Shown here: one piece after another, positions 37,130 through 50,139 of the stretch | How positions within the stretch are numbered: position 1 is the first letter of the stretch | Layout: every line of letters begins with the position of its first letter | Source: Epiperipatus broadwayi | Lineage: Eukaryota > Onychophora > Udeonychophora > Euonychophora > Peripatidae | Assembly (NCBI GenBank): GCA_028023455.1 | Contig: JAQFVV010000056.1 | Coordinates: 5,791,717 to 5,855,716, forward strand | Reading direction: 5' to 3' | Length of the DNA stretch: 64,000 nucleotides | Made by a program: the position numbers and the translations under genes | Notes under the pieces: generated by a model | Seen by the model: the letters and a program-made list of their open reading frames with translations, nothing else | What the model was told of the DNA's origin: nothing | Database searches by the model: none

Positions 37130-39480
37130 TCTACAATATGTTTTAATAATATGTGCTCTTTGTTATAATGTTATAGAAAATTTGAGCACTCATGAATTTT
37201 TCTGTAAACCAAGATGACAGTATGTATTTTTGATAAATGTACAATTTTGAGGGTGTACCATCTACCAAGGACGTGATAGTTGTTAGATTAAAACAAAATT
37301 AATAAATTGATTGTTAAATTAAAAAAAAAAAATAAATGCCAATATAATTTCATTAGCAAGCTTTATTTCATTTTTTTCTTTTTCTCCTATCATAATGTGA
37401 TTCAATTCAGCATGTTTATTTTTGTCAGGAGTTTTTTTGGTAAATTATCATAATAATAAAAATTTGGGACCTTACTTCCACAGAACATAATGCAGTGAAC
37501 TATTTCCAAAGGTATGAGATCCTGCCCTCCCGAAAAGTGTGCTTTAATGGTCATTATATGATTGCCTACCATCAATATGAATAAAATGTGATATTGTATT
37601 TATGTATTTTAATTTTTCTGTTAATAAGTTAATCCAAAACAAAAAAAAAGAAACTTTTTTCCACAATGATTTTTTTAAAAAAAAAATAACAATAATAAAA
37701 AATAAAATGTAATTATTAAATACGATGTTTACAAGTAGGCATTTTTTTGTAAACATTTTTTTGGGGTCCCGAAACTGTAGACTTGTCAAAAATACGAGCT
37801 GCCATCGTGGTTTATGGAAAACTCACAAGTACTAAAATTTGATATTACAATACAAAATATGCCTATTTCCAACTTATAAAGAGGAAAATAAGGACTTTCC
37901 CTATCTATATAAGGTTTTCTTCGCCACATGTAAATAATTATCACGATTTTCTTATCCAAAAATCATTACTGTCTACAAATTATTTATTTTATAATTTTAC
38001 TTAGTTTCCAATAAATACATACATAAAATATTATTTTTATAGAAAAAAATATCTAAACTTGTTTTTGCAAAAAAATAAATAAATCTGCACAATCTCCTAA
38101 AATATCTATCAGTAATAAAATTGTGAGTATAAACGCATTATTATTTTATTAATATGAAGTAGAACGATCAATTTTGCTAATAATCTTTGACAAAACAGCA
38201 TAACTATATATGAAAATGCACAGCCACACTCACATTCTTAAACCAAATGTACACAATGCTAAACTGAGAATTAACTACTTAATAAAATTTAAAGAAACTT
38301 AGCCAATAAATTTATCTGGCACATTACTTACAAACTACAACATACTAAAATAACAAGACAATAAACTCTTATAAAATTGTTTCTTGGAATGATGTTGATT
38401 CAGGAGAAACAATTGTATTTTATGTGAACTGAGTGGCTAATTATTTTAATTCATTAGCCGGTTTATTTAAATTTGATCGAGTTGTTAATTATACATGCAT
38501 ACACACAAATGTATATATTTAATATTTTCATGGTTATTTTTTTTTACGCCCAATCTTACTATTTAAGATCTAACAGTTTTTCATTAAGATTTTAATCTCG
38601 ACAGAAATGAATGATATTTCATCGAAACATTAAAAATTTAAACAAAATAATAGTTTAATCGAAAAAATACTTCATTTATATATATATTAATACCAGTTGC
38701 CTCAAAAAATTAAATATAACTTAACATGATCCCTGTTTTGATAATTTATAAATATTCATATAATGTTTGAGATTAAGATACTTTCTTTAAACACTCCATT
38801 AATTAAATCAGATTTTTTTTAAATTTCTTGACTTCTTCCATGGTTAGCTTAAGGGCAATTTTAGAATATTTGCACTTGTTTTTCACATTATAAAATATTA
38901 AGTGAATTATTTTACACAAATGACACGAAAAATACTTACTTAAAAAAAAAAACACAAACAAAAACAATTCAAATATTAATTACTACTCTCATCTTCATTT
39001 TGTAAAATTCAACCAATAAGTTTAAAAAAAAAATTAGATTTTATAAACAAACAATCAGACAGATAGACTCAATCATTATAGTATTGAAAATCGAAAACCA
39101 AATATAAAACAAATTATTTTAGATAAATATCATGTATATAAAGAAAAATTGTAACTATTGAATTAAAGAGAATATCATCAACCATCAAATAAATAATGTT
39201 ATTATCACCTTCCAATACAACACCTTTGACATTCATTTAAAATATGTTATTGTTTAGATACATATTTTCATTGCTGTAGTGATCAATATCATATATACCC
39301 ATCTTGACCAAACTGTGGCTCACAAGCTACATGCAGATCTTTAGATGGTACCATGCAGTTCTCACATACATTTGAAATAAAATCATGATATAATTCATAT
39401 TAGCATAATATATTTACATTTTATTTTGGAACTGATTTTGGTTTCAATTTAAAAATGATTGTTTATGTTAACAACTTCTA
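37130..39480. other. AT-rich DNA, no gene seen
   Basis: Contains many A/T homopolymers and one 41-codon minus-strand frame at about 39120-39240 that I cannot distinguish from chance. Confidence 0.45.
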
Positions 39481-39489
39481 TGATTCTAT

Positions 39490-41990
39490 TATTATAGTTC
39501 CAAAAAAAAAAAAAGCAAATCATATATAATGCAACACTACTTTTATAAGCTTGTATTTACAAAAATGTAATATAAAGAGCATACTAATAGCTCAACAAGC
39601 TCTTAATTGATAAGTGTAGTAAGAGAAAATATTTAAAATTTCTATCCAGAACATTCCTATCTCCAGACCAATTGGTTTTGAGTGTATGGCTCACCTCAGT
39701 GAAGATCTAGAATATTCAGACATTAGATCTAAAATATCAACTCAAAACCCAGCACTTATTTCATAGGTAATATTCAAATAGCAATTCTGAAGTTTTCAGA
39801 CATGAAAATGTCTTTTACTCCAGCTATCTAACTTAAATAGTGTTTATTTTATATAAAGCACAGTTGAAATTAAATTGAAAGACTGCAAATCTTTCACTAA
39901 CAGCCAATCAGATGTTATGATAGCAGTCTAGATAATGATCAAACCGTAAATACAAGACAGAGAATTTTAAAAGAAAAGGGCGATCCACCCTTTTCTTTAC
40001 TTGTCTTTCTATATATCTAAGCCAGTCTGAAATATCTAGGTTTGAAAGCATGAAGCTTTAAAAATATCTTCACATTTAACTTCCTGAGTCTAAATTACAA
40101 ACATACAGAGCAAAATCCTACGACTGAACCAAATTCAGATTTACCATATATTAATAGCATCAGCATAGCTAAAGCCTTAAAGGTAAAATTATAATAATAA
40201 AAAAAACAACCAAGTCATATATAATGTGACATTACTTTTATAAGCTTGTATTTACAAAAATGTAATATAGAGAGAGTACCAATAGCTCAAACAAGTTCTT
40301 AATTGATAAGTGTGGTAAGAGAAAATATTTAAAATCTTTATCCAAAACATTCCTATCTCCAGACCAATTGGTTTCAAGCTTATGGCTCACCTACCTCAGT
40401 GAAGACAGAATATTCAAACACTAGATCTAAAATATTAACTCAAAACCCAGCACTTATTTCATACGTAATATTCAAGTAGAAATTCTGACATTTTTGGACA
40501 TGAAATTGTCTTTTACTCCAGCTATCTAACTTAAATAGCTATATGGGACTGAACCAAATTCAGATCTACCATATATTAATAGCCTCAGCATAACTAAAAC
40601 CTTAAAGATAAATTTATAATAATAATAATAATAAAAAAGTCATATATAACATGACATTACTTTTATAAGCTTGTATTTACAAAAATGTAATATAGAGAGT
40701 ATACCAATAACTCAAACAAGCTCTTAATTGATAAGTGTGGTAAGAGAAAATATTTAAAATCTCTATCTGGAACATTCCTATCTCCAGATCTATTGGTTTC
40801 AAGCTTATGGCTCACCTCACTGAAGAGCTAGAATATTCAGACACTAGATCTAAAATATCAACTCAAAACTCAGCACTTATTTCATATGTAATATTCAAGT
40901 AAAAACTCTGAAATTTTCGAACATGAAAATGTCTTTTACTCCAGCTATTTAATTTAAATATTACGTATGAAATAAGTACTGGGTTTTGAGTTGATATTTT
41001 AGATCTAGTGTCTGAATATTCTAGTTCTTCACTGAGGTGAGCCATAAGCTCAAAACCAATTGGTCTGGAGATATGAATGTTCCAGATAAAGATTTTAAAT
41101 ATTTTATCTTACCACATTTATCAATTATTGGTATGATCTCTATATTACATTTTTGTAAATGTCCCATTATATATGATTTGCTTTCTATTTTTTTACTATT
41201 ATAATTTCATATGTCATAGTATCGGCCTGGGTGAGAACCCATAGCTTTAGCTATGCTGAGACTATTAATATATTGCAGATATGAATTTGGTTCACTCCCA
41301 TATAACTATTTAAGTTAGATAGCTGGAGTAAAACATTTTCATGTTCAAAAACTTCAGAGTTTCTACTTGAATATTACATATGAAATAAATGCTGGGTTTT
41401 GAGTTGATATTTTAGATCTAGTGTCTGAATATTTTAGCTCTTCACTGAGGTGAGCCATAAGCTCGAAACCAATTGGTCTGGAGATAGGGATGTTCCAGAT
41501 AGAGATTTTAAATATTTTCTCTTACCGCACTTATCAATTAAGAACTTGTTTGAGCTATTGGTATGCTGTCTATATTACATTTTTGTAAATACAAGGTTAT
41601 AAAAGTAATATCACATTATATATAACTTGCTTTTATTATTATTATTATTATAAATTTATCTTTAAGGCTGAGGTTATTAATATATGGTAGATCTGAATTT
41701 GGTTCAGTCCCATATAGCTATTTAAGTTAGATAGCTGGAGTAAAACATATTTTCATGTCTGAAAACTTCAGAGTTTCTATTTGAATATTACGTATGAAAT
41801 AAGTGCTGGGTTTTGATTGATATTTTAGATCTAGTGTCTGAATATTCTAACTCTTCACTGAGGTGAGCCATAAGCTCAAAACCAATTGGTTTGGAGATAG
41901 GAATGTTCCAGATAGAGATTTTAAATATTTTCTTTTACCACACTTATTAATTAAGAGCTTGTTTGTGCTATTGGTATATTCTCTATATTA
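39490..41990. repeat. 2.5-kb palindromic array: three plus and three minus copies of a repeat of about 420 bp
   Basis: The word CCTATCTCCAGACCAATTGG or close variants occurs in plus orientation at about 39656, 40350 and 40777. It occurs in minus orientation near 41060, 41470 and 41885. Each unit also carries TTATAAGCTTGTATTTACAA, TAATTGATAAGTG, CTAGATCTAAAATATCAACT and TTACTCCAGCTATCTAACTT. The mirror centre is near 40960. The first plus unit has about 270 extra bp (39855-40120), which itself contains a small AAAAGGG-CGATCCA-CCCTTTT hairpin. No protein is encoded. Confidence 0.85.
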
Positions 41991-42344
41991 TTATAGTTTC
42001 CTGGAAATATAACATTGACCAAACTTGTCAGTTCAGTTTTTGTTTGGACTTCATGATGTTGTCATTTTTTGTAAAGTTTTACTTCAGATGTTGTCCAGTA
42101 CGTTCTTCTACTTTGACTTTTGATCTTCAGCTTCTTGCATCAATTTAATGAGTACTAAAGATAATTATTTAAATTTACATTCAGAAAAATAAGGAGTTGT
42201 TGCCATAAGTATCCTCATTTAAAAAAAGTTGAGAGTAAATTACTGTCAATTTTGAGATGTGTTCTAGAGAATCATTATACTCAACAATGATGTTTGTAAA
42301 ATCAAAACATTGAACACCACAAACAAATGAACATCTTATGAAAT

Positions 42345-43060
42345 TATTGTTTTTTTTTTTAAATTTATAATAAAAAATTTATTAATAACATAAATATTTA
42401 CAATTTACAAAAAAAAAAAAATATTTACAATTTATACAAGCAGTTAAACAAATAATAACCAAAACATAAAGAAATTGAAATAATTCACTATTAATACAAA
42501 AAGGTTCCAGGCCATTAAACAGTTAATTCCTGCTCAAAGAGGTTGACCTGTAACAATGTAATAGAAGGAGACTCTTAAGACATCAAGCAAATGCAAATCA
42601 AAAGGGTGAAGCATGTAACAGAATGTTTGATTAGTCTCCTAGTAGAATTCTATTTTTTACTCAAAACAAATGTTTATCTGATAATCTCACATAGTTATTC
42701 CGGGGCCACCCCAGACTCAAGTCATCATCTTCCTAGGCAAGTATCTCTGACATTGATTGAAATAAGTTTCCCAATCACTGCAGAGTTTTCTCAGCCAGTT
42801 GAATTTCTTATTGTCGAATATCATAGTACATCTTATACACCATATTGTCTTAAGGATATGCAGAGTTACCATTGCATTATGTGGGTTAAATTTCTTAAAG
42901 TATTGACTAAATAAAAGTTTTAAGTTGATGATTGATCTGTAGAACACCCTCGCTCTTATCTGTCCAAATGCTGAACATTCTTTGAATAGATGCTGGAAAG
43001 TTTCATCACCAGATTTGCATAGTAGATCGGATATTAACAAATTATAAGCCAACTTTTAAT
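42345..43060 (-). pseudogene. 3' end of a LINE: zinc-binding C-terminal domain and poly-A tail, minus strand
   Basis: The minus-strand frame 42717-43052 contains LLCKSGDETFQHLFKECSAF, which matches the zinc-binding C(x)nC...ETxxHLFxxC motif found C-terminal to many LINE reverse transcriptases. A helical, Trp-containing tail (ILKTIWCIRCTMIF) follows to the TGA. The strand then continues as a 3' untranslated region and finishes in an A run (T run at 42350-42360 on the plus strand). This looks like a 5'-truncated insertion of about 700 bp. It is a different LINE from the one at 3.4-7.9 kb or too diverged to tell. Confidence 0.7.
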
Positions 43061-43064
43061 GTTC

Positions 43065-45095
43065 CTTGCTGATTAGATACAATCAAAATCACATGTGAAT
43101 AATAAATATTTTATTTATTTTGTTCTGATTTTTTGTACAATTAATAAAGTTTATTAATAAAAAAATAATAAATTAAACTTCAAAAATTTAATAATAGTTC
43201 TTGAATATAACAAAATTTTAACTCGTGTTTTGGACACTACTGATCTATATTAATACTAGCAGATGTTTGTATACATTGAGATTTCTTAGCATAACACACT
43301 TTTTTTAATTTAGTGGATTAATTAAATATGTTTCATTCAGCATACAAAATATGATATGTCCAATCTGGTTGTAAATAAATTTTTAGACAAATTAGTGATA
43401 TGATTTAATTTATAGGATGCACTAAACCTGCTTTTAAGATCAGATAATTATGTTTATTCAAACAAATTATTACTGAATTTAATGTATTTATAAAACATAA
43501 AACATTAAATGAATCATTTCATTACTGCAAATTTAATATTAAAATGACAAGATATGTCATCATCATTCACTATTATCAATCAGTCTTTTAATCTGTTTAT
43601 TTTAAATAATGCAATACTGTTTTTAAATTTTTGCACCAAATTTTTCTTCCAAAAGAGTTCAAGACATAACCTAATTGTAATTCAAAACAGTACCATAATA
43701 ATGAATATTATCAATATTATATTTCTTTACAATATCCTGAGATAAACTTTATATTAAGGTTAAGATCTGCTTTCACAATCAAAAATAAAGTTCAAGTTTC
43801 TCAGAAAAACTTATCGAAATTTATTATTCTTTATCAGCTTCAAATGCCTGTGCAAAGAAAATATTTTCTTACAATTGTACATTCAATAATATATATATGC
43901 AGCAAGTTGGATGTAAGGATTAGCTTCATGACCGTATCATCACATTTTTAGAATATTATTGCATTCTTGTATAATTTTCTGTTTAGTAAATTTATATTAC
44001 ATTGGCAGGGAGGGAGTTTTGTCACTTTCATACAAAAAACATAAAAACTATTTTTAAGCTCAGAATAAATAGATAGATACTTATTTTATAATAGTGTATT
44101 TCATAACCATTTCCTGTTAAAAATGAGATTTATAGTGAATACTTTATAATAATTCATTGTATTAAATTATCAAATTTTATTCATATAATTATGCGACTAT
44201 GTATATAATCACAGGGTTGTAAATATACACACAGAGAATATATTATAGGACGATTTACACAATTATTATTAAAAAGAACATTTAATTTTTGTTTATAAAT
44301 AATTTCAGGTGCTAATTTAGAAAACAGGAAACACTTAACTATATTATTAAATGCAATTATTTATAGACAATGAGAATATATTTGTAGTGATAAATTTAAA
44401 GAATAAAAGATAATGTTCTAATTAATAAGTAATTAATTACATCAGTTTATTTAACAAGAATTACTAGAAAGACTAGTTTTTTTGTTTAATCTCTTTCTTT
44501 TAGATATTTATAAAAAAGAGTCGCAAATACAAAAAAAAAAAAGTCTATTAAATGATTGTAAGACATTTTGTTAATTTACTTTCAACTATGTATTAATTTT
44601 ATTTAATTAATTACTTAAGTGACAAAATTTAAAAAAAGCTATTGCTTATAAATTTTTCTTGTATTAAATCTTTAAAAGACTAGTATTATATAAAACTTCC
44701 TTCCGTTAATAACTTCGCTCTGTCTCTTCCGATATATATATTTAATGACCCAAAAATATTTTCTCAAAGTAAAAAAATCAGAAATACTCTTGATTTCGGT
44801 TTATTAATATTGTTAAAAAGTAACACAAAAGTGTGACATGAAGCTGAAGAAGGCATGCTATTAAAATTTTATGTTCACCCCCCTTCCCCGAAATAACCCA
44901 AAAATGTTCAAGATAGAAAGATTCTAATTTTCCACTTTCAGATTTGCGGAATTTGTAAATGATATATATAATCTAAACACACATATTTCGAACGTAGAAA
45001 TAATGTACAAATTAATTATTCAAAGGAAATTTAAAAATAAGCCTCCCCTTATTAGTTAAATATTGAATATTATAAGACGTATCACGATTATTCTA
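43065..45095. other. AT-rich DNA, no gene seen
   Basis: Nothing recognised. A short poly-C patch (CACCCCCCTTCCCC) lies near 44877. Confidence 0.45.
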
Positions 45096-45104
45096 TATTT
45101 TAAA

Positions 45105-45180
45105 ACCCTGCGCGGGACTTGGGATCGGAAGACTGGTGCTCGAACTTCTTATGTACTCCCTAGCAATAAAGCTATAGCGT
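45105..45180 (-). repeat. Possible tRNA-like relic
   Basis: On the minus strand TAGCTTTATTGCTAGGGAG resembles an A box and AGTTCGAGCACC a B box. They are closer together than in a tRNA gene. A CCCGCGCAGGG end and an A run (T run on the plus strand at 45181-45196) border it. The island is much richer in G+C than its surroundings. It may be a decayed SINE head. Confidence 0.3.
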
Positions 45181-45265
45181 TTTTTTTTTTTTTTTTAATA
45201 TATATATTTTAAAAATCTATTTGATTTTGAGTTTGGTATTTATATAAAAAGAGATTATTTGTACA

Positions 45266-45492
45266 TTACATTGAAATATTAAAAATAGGCTCACGACGAG
45301 TTAAACAATGGTATGTATAAACAAAATAATTAACCTGAATAGGTGTATATACTACTTTAGCCAATGTCCCAAGTAGGAAATAAATACTTCCAGCGAATTG
45401 AGTATTATATATATATATACAATTTGAAGAAGAATTCAAGGATTTAGTATCTAAATAACCGCTGTTTAGCTCAGCAGAAGTAGCCTTGTCTA
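45266..45492 (-). CDS. Weak candidate terminal exon with a membrane-helix-like segment
   Basis: The acceptor TTGTTATTGTTATAG (AG at 45493-45494) on the minus strand is followed by an open frame to a TAA at 45266-45268, about 75 codons. It begins KATSAELNSGYLDTKSLNSS and later contains FAGSIYFLLGTLAKVVYTPI, a possible membrane helix. The opening part is compositionally protein-like. However, it crosses an (AT)n tract, and frames of this length are expected by chance about ten times in a window this AT-rich. A second splice-like pair lies upstream (acceptor at 45970-45971, donor GTAAGT at about 46092-46097) with an in-phase but short frame. Confidence 0.2.
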
Positions 45493-45494
45493 TA

Positions 45495-45528
45495 ACAATA
45501 ACAAAATAAAATAAAGATATTTCTAAAA

Positions 45529-45559
<31 letters not shown>

Positions 45560-46700
45560 CATATTTGGAAGCCAAGAAATCATGATGATTACTCACCTGG
45601 CTGATTATTTTATATATATCAAAATATTCTATAAATGCTTCTTAGAAAGTTCATTACAAAAGTAGTTTCATAACTATTTATTTATTTAACTTCATGATTT
45701 TTTTTTATAACAACTTAATTATCAACAAAATGTCATAAAGGGATCTCCAGAGATTTCAACTAGAAAATAGATTCACCAGTGGTTTTCAATTCTAAAATTT
45801 TAATTATATATTTTACAGTCATTAATAACACTATTCATAGTTAGGGTTCGTTCCCATTTACATAGATCAGTGGCTAATAGATGCTATTTCTAAATCGGAT
45901 TGTTCTGAATTTCGAAGAGACTTCCATTGCATCTAGAAAGATCAAATCCAGATAGCTTTATTGTTGAATCTGAAAAACAAAATTATTTGGAACATCGTAA
46001 AAATTTCACTTTTTAGCCATAATTCTTTGACCGTAGATTCTTGATTAAATCTTGATTTGAGATGAGCTTTAGGTGATGGAATTATATCTTAACTTACTGG
46101 GCAAGTCTGATCTGCTTGACATCTTTTTATACATTTTTCATGAAACAATTTCATTTGACTTTATCCTATATATACATAATATTAAATACAATTTTATAAT
46201 GTAATAAACAAAACTGGAGTTAATTATGCAAAATTTAATGTACTTCGTGAACACTAAACATATAAAAAAATATTAGCAATATATAACTTACGGGCAAGTA
46301 TGTGTTATCTCCAAAATTATTTCTATTCTAATTTACAATTATTTGCAATTGAAGATACCTTAAACTAGCTTATTTATATATTTAACATTGATAAATTATA
46401 TTTTATAAGATTAATTCCAGTTTCAGCATATGACCAGTCTGATAAATATTATGTTACCATCTCTCTTTCTTTGAAGTCAGATACTGATCAAATATTTTTC
46501 ATCCAAGGAACTGTCTCAAAAAAAAAAATATATTTTTATCTATACACTGTACATATATATACAATGATCAAATATCCAACATAAAAAAATATTTGTCCAT
46601 AATATTGTTATAGAAATATACTTAATATAATAATCAATATAAATCAAATTGAAACAAACAATCAAATATAATTACAATTATTTAATTATCAACCTAGCAT
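45495..46700. other. AT-rich DNA with a few splice-like signals, no convincing gene
   Basis: The minus strand has a strong donor CAG|GTGAGT near 45593, an acceptor TTTTGTTTTTCAG at 45970-45982 before a 26-codon frame (45890-45969), and a donor CCCA|GTAAGT near 46097. Reading phases do not thread into one coding path. Confidence 0.3.
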
Positions 46701-48690
46701 TCATCTCTTATTGGGACCTTTTCAAGACATAAAGTTTTATACATCACAAGACCTATCAATTACATTTACTCCACCCATAGGACATTATTCTACCTTCAAT
46801 AATACAATTAACATTATACAGATAAACATATAAATAAATACCATAAATTAAAATACATAAAAAATTACACTAATAAATAAATTTAAAACTATATATATAT
46901 ATATATATTCTACTCCCTCCACCTTTTATAATCTCATTTACAATCATAATTTTTAAATCTTCCAATTATCTAATAATTCCCATTTTCTACCTAATTTTGC
47001 TGAACCTTTAACTATATGCATATATCCAAATTTTTCTGAATGCACAAAATTTCATAACATATCCTTTTTCAATAATCTTTAACATGTTTTATAACTCTAA
47101 TATTCTTCTCACACTCCATTTTATGACTAGTATATAAATAATGTATGTATGGCCATGACCTAATATCTCTCCTACTAATTGCTCTACCATGTTCATTCCC
47201 TCTATCACTTATTGTTCATCCTGTATGTCCTTTATATATCTTATTATAATTTCCACATTCAATTTTATAAACAGTTCCTCCCTTATTATTAACCCTACAG
47301 TATTTAACTATTTCTGACATTTTTCTTTGTCTTACACTGTCAACATAAAATATATGATAAAATGATTATGTCTTTTCAGAAAATAATAAATTTGACTTCA
47401 TCCGATAGATATTCTTGTTTACTACTGAAATAAATTATAAGCGTTCACATTTTGTTTCTGTAAATATTTAAAAAAATGAGGATGTAATCAAAACAAAAGC
47501 TTTATATGTTATTGCTAGAAAAATTATTTTCAGTTTATGTCAACATAAAATATATGATAATTTGATTATTACTTATCAAAAAATAACAAATTTGACCTAC
47601 TTTGATAGATATTCTTGTTTACTACTGAAATAAATTATAAATGTTCACATTTTGAATCTGTAAATATTAAAAAAAAAGACTGTAATCAAAACAAAAACGT
47701 TAGACATCACTGTTTCTAGAAAGATTTTCAGCTTATAAAATCAATGAAATATTTCTTGTTTCTCATTATTTTTAAGAATCTGAACAAATATTTATTTATT
47801 TCTCTTATATCTAATGAATTATGCTTTAAAAGTTTAAATTTTTTGAATATTTATTGCAAAATTAAGATATTTTCTTACTCGTAAATGAAGTAGCTTGTTG
47901 ATGTCAAAGCTAGTCTTGTAATTTGCTTTAGACCATATTTATGTTAACTGCTAATATAACATTATATTTTTGAAAATAAAGTATTTCAAGTCAAAATAAG
48001 TTATTAATAATTTTTATTTATTGTTATCTAATAAATATAATGCAAATTATTTTAAAAAAAAAATCTAAAACTGTAAAAAATTCACAAATAAACATGTTTT
48101 TGCGTCATTGGAAACTTCAATGTCATAAAACACCAAACATTTTACAACCTTGGCAACACACAATGGCTGAACATGTCATGGAGGGGCTTATGTCTATTGT
48201 TAGAGCAGAAAATTTGAATTACACAGTTTTTTTGGCAAAAAAATTATTATAATAAAATATATTGTTTTACGTGCATTTTAATGTATAACACTTACGAAAA
48301 AATTCACCAGGATGCGAATTGGCCAAAAGATGTTTCTCTGTCATCTGAAAGTCAAATGGGTTAATACCATTTATCCTATTTGTATTACATAACAATCTAT
48401 CCAAAGACTTACTATTTTCCTAACCTATTCTTACATTATCAGGAAATTTCTCTCTTACTAACTTCTTATATACTTCTCCTGAATATGGACTAGACATCCA
48501 CTTAAAATTTTTATATTTATTCTTATCATACATATTTCTACTATTAATATTTTGATTTTTAAAATTTTTTAATTAACTTTCTTTTATATCCTATTTTAAA
48601 TAATCATTCTCTATTTCTAATTTTTGCTCATATGCCTCTTTCTTATCTAATGTTAAGTTTATCATTTTAAAACTTAAACCCCTTTAAAAT
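46700..48690 (-). pseudogene. Penelope-like element C-terminal region, minus strand, split by a tandem duplication
   Basis: Reading down the minus strand, 48690-48310 holds the linker of a Penelope-like protein in changing frames (KWMSSPYSGEVYKKLVREKF, then SLDRLLCNTN). From about 47320 to 46950 comes a GIY-YIG endonuclease: TVYKIECGNYNKIYKGHTG, then TISDRGNEHGRAISRRDIR. TVY and YKG stand for GIY and YIG; the arginine expected after HTG is a TGA stop. Unrelated DNA and a 200-bp tandem repeat separate the two parts. The copy is dead, and it differs enough from the one at 16963-17473 to be another family. Confidence 0.72.
47338..47737 (+). repeat. 200-bp direct tandem duplication
   Basis: TGTCAACATAAAATATATGA at 47338 recurs at 47538. 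The GATAGATATTCTTGTTTACT and TGTAATCAAAACAAAA words follow at the same offsets in each unit. It separates the GIY-YIG domain from the linker of the Penelope-like relic. Confidence 0.85.
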
Positions 48691-48699
48691 CTCTACTTT

Positions 48700-50060
48700 T
48701 TGACACTATGGTAGGTACACATGTGCATGCATAAAAAAATTATAAAATGGTCTGAAAAATAAAATGAAAAAAGACAACCAAACCAATTAAAATTTAGTAA
48801 AACAATTCATAAGTCATAGTATTCTGTGAGCAATAGTATTTCAATACTATAAGACTGAAAATCTTTAGATTTACAAATTTTGGTTGTCAGATATATTATT
48901 TTGCTTTAAAAATTTACATACAAAAATGGTGAGTTAGATACATAATATAATAGTTTTATCTTATTTTCCACATATTATTTATGCTCATTGTTAGAAATAT
49001 ACATCTGCGTGATTTCTAAAAAGTTCCTTATCTCAAATGACAAAGTATGACTTCAAATCTATATGACTTGGAAGATTTTAGCTTACCTTTCCTGTTTCTG
49101 ATCATGAAAATTTTATATCAATAGTCAGTTGCATAGAGACTTCATTTCATCCCTTTTTTGTTTCAAATAAAAGTTGAACCCATGTCTTTTTCTCAATCAG
49201 TTCCTTTATCCATTAGACCACATGTTCTTAGATTAAATGAAATGTTTTTCTTCAAATTCATAAAGTTTTTGGATTACATTTTTGCTTTCAAATTCTCATA
49301 TGTTGTTATATGCACACAAAAACTTAAGGAGACCCTAGACCCTTAAGCACATAATCTTTCTGCAGCAACTAATACACTAACATTCTGCTAATGATGTGAT
49401 GTCCAAATGTAGATGAATCTAAGAGATCTTTTTAAAATGGTAGATATAAATTTCCAAACAAGATCAGATCTTTTTCCCACTGGCTATGCCAGAAAATCAT
49501 CTAAAGTTGTCAGAAAATGAGTTATTATTCTTAGCTTAAAGATAAAGCAAGTAAACTAAACAAATTTGGGTAAAAGTAAGAGTCTTAATTGAACCAACAC
49601 AAATAGAAAGAAATCTTCACCAAGAGTAGGTATAAATATCTTGTAAGTAGTCTCATATTTATGATAAATTCTTTTTAATTAACAAGACTAGAATAATTAA
49701 ACATTATTAAAATTCATAACTGAAATTTAATTATTATCCATGCATATGAAAATAAATTTCATAAAAAGACTATTTTTTTGAGAAACAATGCATTAAATCT
49801 ATACAAATATACATGCAAAAATAAAATACAAAAATAAACCAAAAGCTTGGCATCTGTCAAAGTAAGCCACTTTCCTTATTAGTGCAAAAGCGCATATTCA
49901 AATTTTTGTTTTATAATCAGTGTATTGTCAAACATTTGACCAACCTAGATTTGAGACATATATGCATTTGAGCTTTTTTTAAAAACAAACACAAGTAGTT
50001 ATTACCAAGTATTTGTTTACAATGTAATTGCATTCTTTAATTCTATTTTTTTTTCCTCAT
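48700..50060. other. AT-rich DNA, no gene seen
   Basis: Nothing recognised. Confidence 0.4.
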
Positions 50061-50067
50061 GCGTCAT

Positions 50068-50138
50068 AGCATCAACCGGGAAGCGAACCCGCTAACCCGG
50101 GACAACTGCTTGTAAGGCGGCTCTCGACCACCAACGCT
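50068..50138 (-). tRNA. tRNA-like sequence, Val(UAC)-like, probably a pseudogene or SINE head
   Basis: The 71-base minus-strand segment starts AGCGTTGGTGGTCGAGAGCC. Its first and last seven bases can pair, with G-U pairs allowed. A loop CTTACAA offers anticodon UAC flanked by short pairing. TTCGCTT sits in a T-arm-like hairpin (CGGG/CCCG). The D loop is too short and the arms are imperfect, so a working tRNA is unlikely. It is a conspicuous G+C-rich island in AT-rich DNA. Confidence 0.4.
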
Positions 50139-50139
50139 T

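Noticed and set aside
39490-41990. CRISPR-like array
   Set aside because: Units are about 420 bp, in both orientations and without unique short spacers; a eukaryotic foldback repeat explains it.
48040-48252. 70-codon plus-strand ORF with a protein-like middle part
   Set aside because: No family recognised, no splice or promoter signals, and it lies within a decayed minus-strand Penelope-like region.
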